Origin: an uncultured Caulobacteraceae bacterium
Lineage (GTDB): Bacteria > Pseudomonadota > Alphaproteobacteria > Caulobacterales > TH1-2
Assembly: GCA_937967425.1 (NCBI GenBank)
Contig: CALBST010000198.1
Location: forward strand, 1 to 7,545
DNA: 7,545 bases
Direction: 5' to 3'
Shown: positions 6,358 through 7,545 of the stretch, piece after piece
Layout of the letters: each line of letters begins with the position of its first letter
How positions within the stretch are numbered: the first letter of the stretch is position 1
Made by a program: the position numbers and the translations under genes
The notes under the pieces: generated by a model
The model's database searches: none
What the model was told of the DNA's origin: nothing
What the model saw: the letters and a program-made list of their open reading frames with translations, nothing else

Positions 6358-7515
6358 ATGAGTACTGGCCGCGACTACTATGAAGTGCTTGGCGTTGCGC
6401 GCGATGCTGACGCGGCGACGATCAAGTCGGCATTTCGCAAGCTCGCGATGAAGCTGCACCCGGACCAGAACCCGGGCTGCAAGGTTTCCGAAGAAAAGTT
6501 CAAAGAGCTGGGCGAAGCCTATGCCGTGCTTTCCGATCCGGAAAAGCGCGCGGCTTACGATCGCTTCGGCAAAGCCGCGTTCCAAGGCGGCGGCCCCGGC
6601 GGCGGCGGCTTCCATGGCGGCGCGGCGGATTTCTCCGACCTCTTCAACGAGATCTTCGGCGGCGGCTTCGAAGAAATGTTTACGCGCGGCGCACGCGGAC
6701 CGCGCAACGGCCCCGGTCGCGGCGCCGATCTTCGCTACGATGTCGAGATCACGCTCGAACAAGCTTTCCGCGGCAACGAACGCGAAATCGTCGTGCCGCG
6801 CGCGCAAACGTGTGAGCCGTGCAAGGGCTCAGGCTCCGAAGGCAACGCGCCGCTTGAGACGTGCGCCACCTGCCAGGGCGCCGGCCAAGTACGCGCGCAG
6901 CAAGGCATGTTCAGGATGGTGCGCACCTGCCCTACCTGTCATGGCCGCGGCCAATCGATCAAAACACCGTGCCGCTCTTGCGGCGGCAGAGGCCAGGTGC
7001 AGAAGGAACGTACGCTCGCGGTGAAGATCCCGGCCGGCGTGGAAGACGGCACGCGCATCCGGCTCGCCGGCGAAGGCGATAGCGGCGTGCGCGGCGGCCC
7101 GCCCGGCGATCTCTACCTTTTCCTCTCCGTGAAACCGCATGCGTTGTTCGAACGCGACGGCGCCGATCTCTACTGCCGCGCGCCCGCGCCGATGGTGAAG
7201 GCGGCTCTCGGCGGCGAGATGGAAATTCCAACTATCGACGGCGAACGCGCCAAGATCACCATTCCGGCCGGCGCCCAAACTGGCCGCCGCTTCCGCGTCA
7301 AAGGCAAAGGCATGACGCACCTGCGCGGCAAGGATCGCGGCGATCTGCACGTCGAGCTCCTGGTCGAAACGCCGGTGAACCTAACGGCGAAGCAGAAGAA
7401 GCTCCTCGAAGAATTCTCCAAAGATTGCGGCGAAGAATGCCACCCGCAATCCAAGGGCTTCTTCGACAATATGAAGAGCTTCTTCGCCGCCAACAGCGAA
7501 CCGCCCGCGCGTTAG
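6358..7515 (+). CDS. dnaJ: Chaperone protein DnaJ (Hsp40, type I)
   Basis: This 385-residue class I Hsp40 stimulates the DnaK ATPase and delivers unfolded substrates. The J-domain occupies about residues 5-70, with the essential HPD at 34-36 (KLHPDQNPG). A Gly/Phe-rich region follows to about residue 120, with runs such as GGGPGGGGFHGG. Four CxxCxGxG zinc repeats start at C152 (CEPCKGSG), C169 (CATCQGAG), C191 (CPTCHGRG) and C205 (CRSCGGRG), so both zinc sites are intact. The C-terminal beta domains contain VKIPAGVEDGTRIRLAGEG and end with the usual KSFF region. The length is typical (E. coli about 376). The start is fixed by the J-domain, but no good Shine-Dalgarno precedes it. It follows dnaK by 110 bp on the same strand and is probably co-transcribed; an inverted repeat directly after the stop may end the operon. 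Confidence 0.98.
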   Translation: MSTGRDYYEVLGVARDADAATIKSAFRKLAMKLHPDQNPGCKVSEEKFKELGEAYAVLSDPEKRAAYDRFGKAAFQGGGPGGGGFHGGAADFSDLFNEIFGGGFEEMFTRGARGPRNGPGRGADLRYDVEITLEQAFRGNEREIVVPRAQTCEPCKGSGSEGNAPLETCATCQGAGQVRAQQGMFRMVRTCPTCHGRGQSIKTPCRSCGGRGQVQKERTLAVKIPAGVEDGTRIRLAGEGDSGVRGGPPGDLYLFLSVKPHALFERDGADLYCRAPAPMVKAALGGEMEIPTIDGERAKITIPAGAQTGRRFRVKGKGMTHLRGKDRGDLHVELLVETPVNLTAKQKKLLEEFSKDCGEECHPQSKGFFDNMKSFFAANSEPPAR

Positions 7516-7540
7516 GGACCTCTTGGACCGCTGGAGGTCC
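7516..7540 (+). terminator. Inverted repeat immediately after dnaJ, possible operon terminator
   Basis: GGACCTC (7516-7522) and GAGGTCC (7534-7540) are perfect 7-bp arms around an 11-base loop, starting on the base after the dnaJ stop codon. The next bases are AATCT and then the window ends, so a downstream T-run cannot be judged. The position favours a terminator or a 3'-end stabilising stem. Confidence 0.45.
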
Positions 7541-7545
7541 AATCT

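Overview
The window is GC-rich DNA whose genes strongly favour C or G at third codon positions. Its proteins look alphaproteobacterial. The DnaK sequence, the Gly-rich DnaJ, and alkB lying divergently beside dnaK-dnaJ suggest Caulobacterales or a Hyphomonadaceae-like relative. I recall an alkB homologue next to dnaKJ in Caulobacter, but this is from memory and was not searched. Coding density is high: six protein genes, no gap over 300 bp, and no RNA gene, mobile element or CRISPR array seen.

Layout from left to right. (1) An aldo/keto reductase on the minus strand, 1-968, whose last residues lie beyond the left edge. (2) A 93-bp gap with a GC-rich hairpin that probably ends the next minus-strand gene, plus the AKR promoter and leader. 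(3) A dienelactone-hydrolase-family protein on the minus strand, 1062-1937, with a twin-arginine/lipobox-type N-terminus. (4) A 113-bp divergent gap. (5) A plus-strand membrane zinc protease of family M48 (Ste24/HtpX-like), 2051-3445. (6) alkB on the minus strand, 3378-4034, whose 3' end overlaps the protease gene antisense by 68 bp. (7) A 296-bp divergent control region with heat-shock-like promoter candidates. (8) dnaK, 4331-6247, a 110-bp spacer holding a strong hairpin, and dnaJ, 6358-7515, followed at once by another inverted repeat.

The functional core is the DnaK-DnaJ chaperone pair, which binds and refolds unfolded proteins; GrpE is not in the window. The neighbouring M48 protease could serve membrane-protein quality control and AlkB repairs alkylated bases, so the right two thirds has a stress and maintenance flavour. 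Nothing in the sequence shows that these genes form one regulon. The AKR and hydrolase genes look like ordinary accessory metabolism or detoxification genes.

I do not see an undescribed multi-gene system here. The observations worth checking are regulatory or architectural: the alkB/dnaK control region, the hairpin between dnaK and dnaJ with a weak dnaJ ribosome binding site, the antisense overlap of the protease and alkB tails, the export signal on the hydrolase, and two mutually exclusive hairpins at the AKR ribosome binding site.
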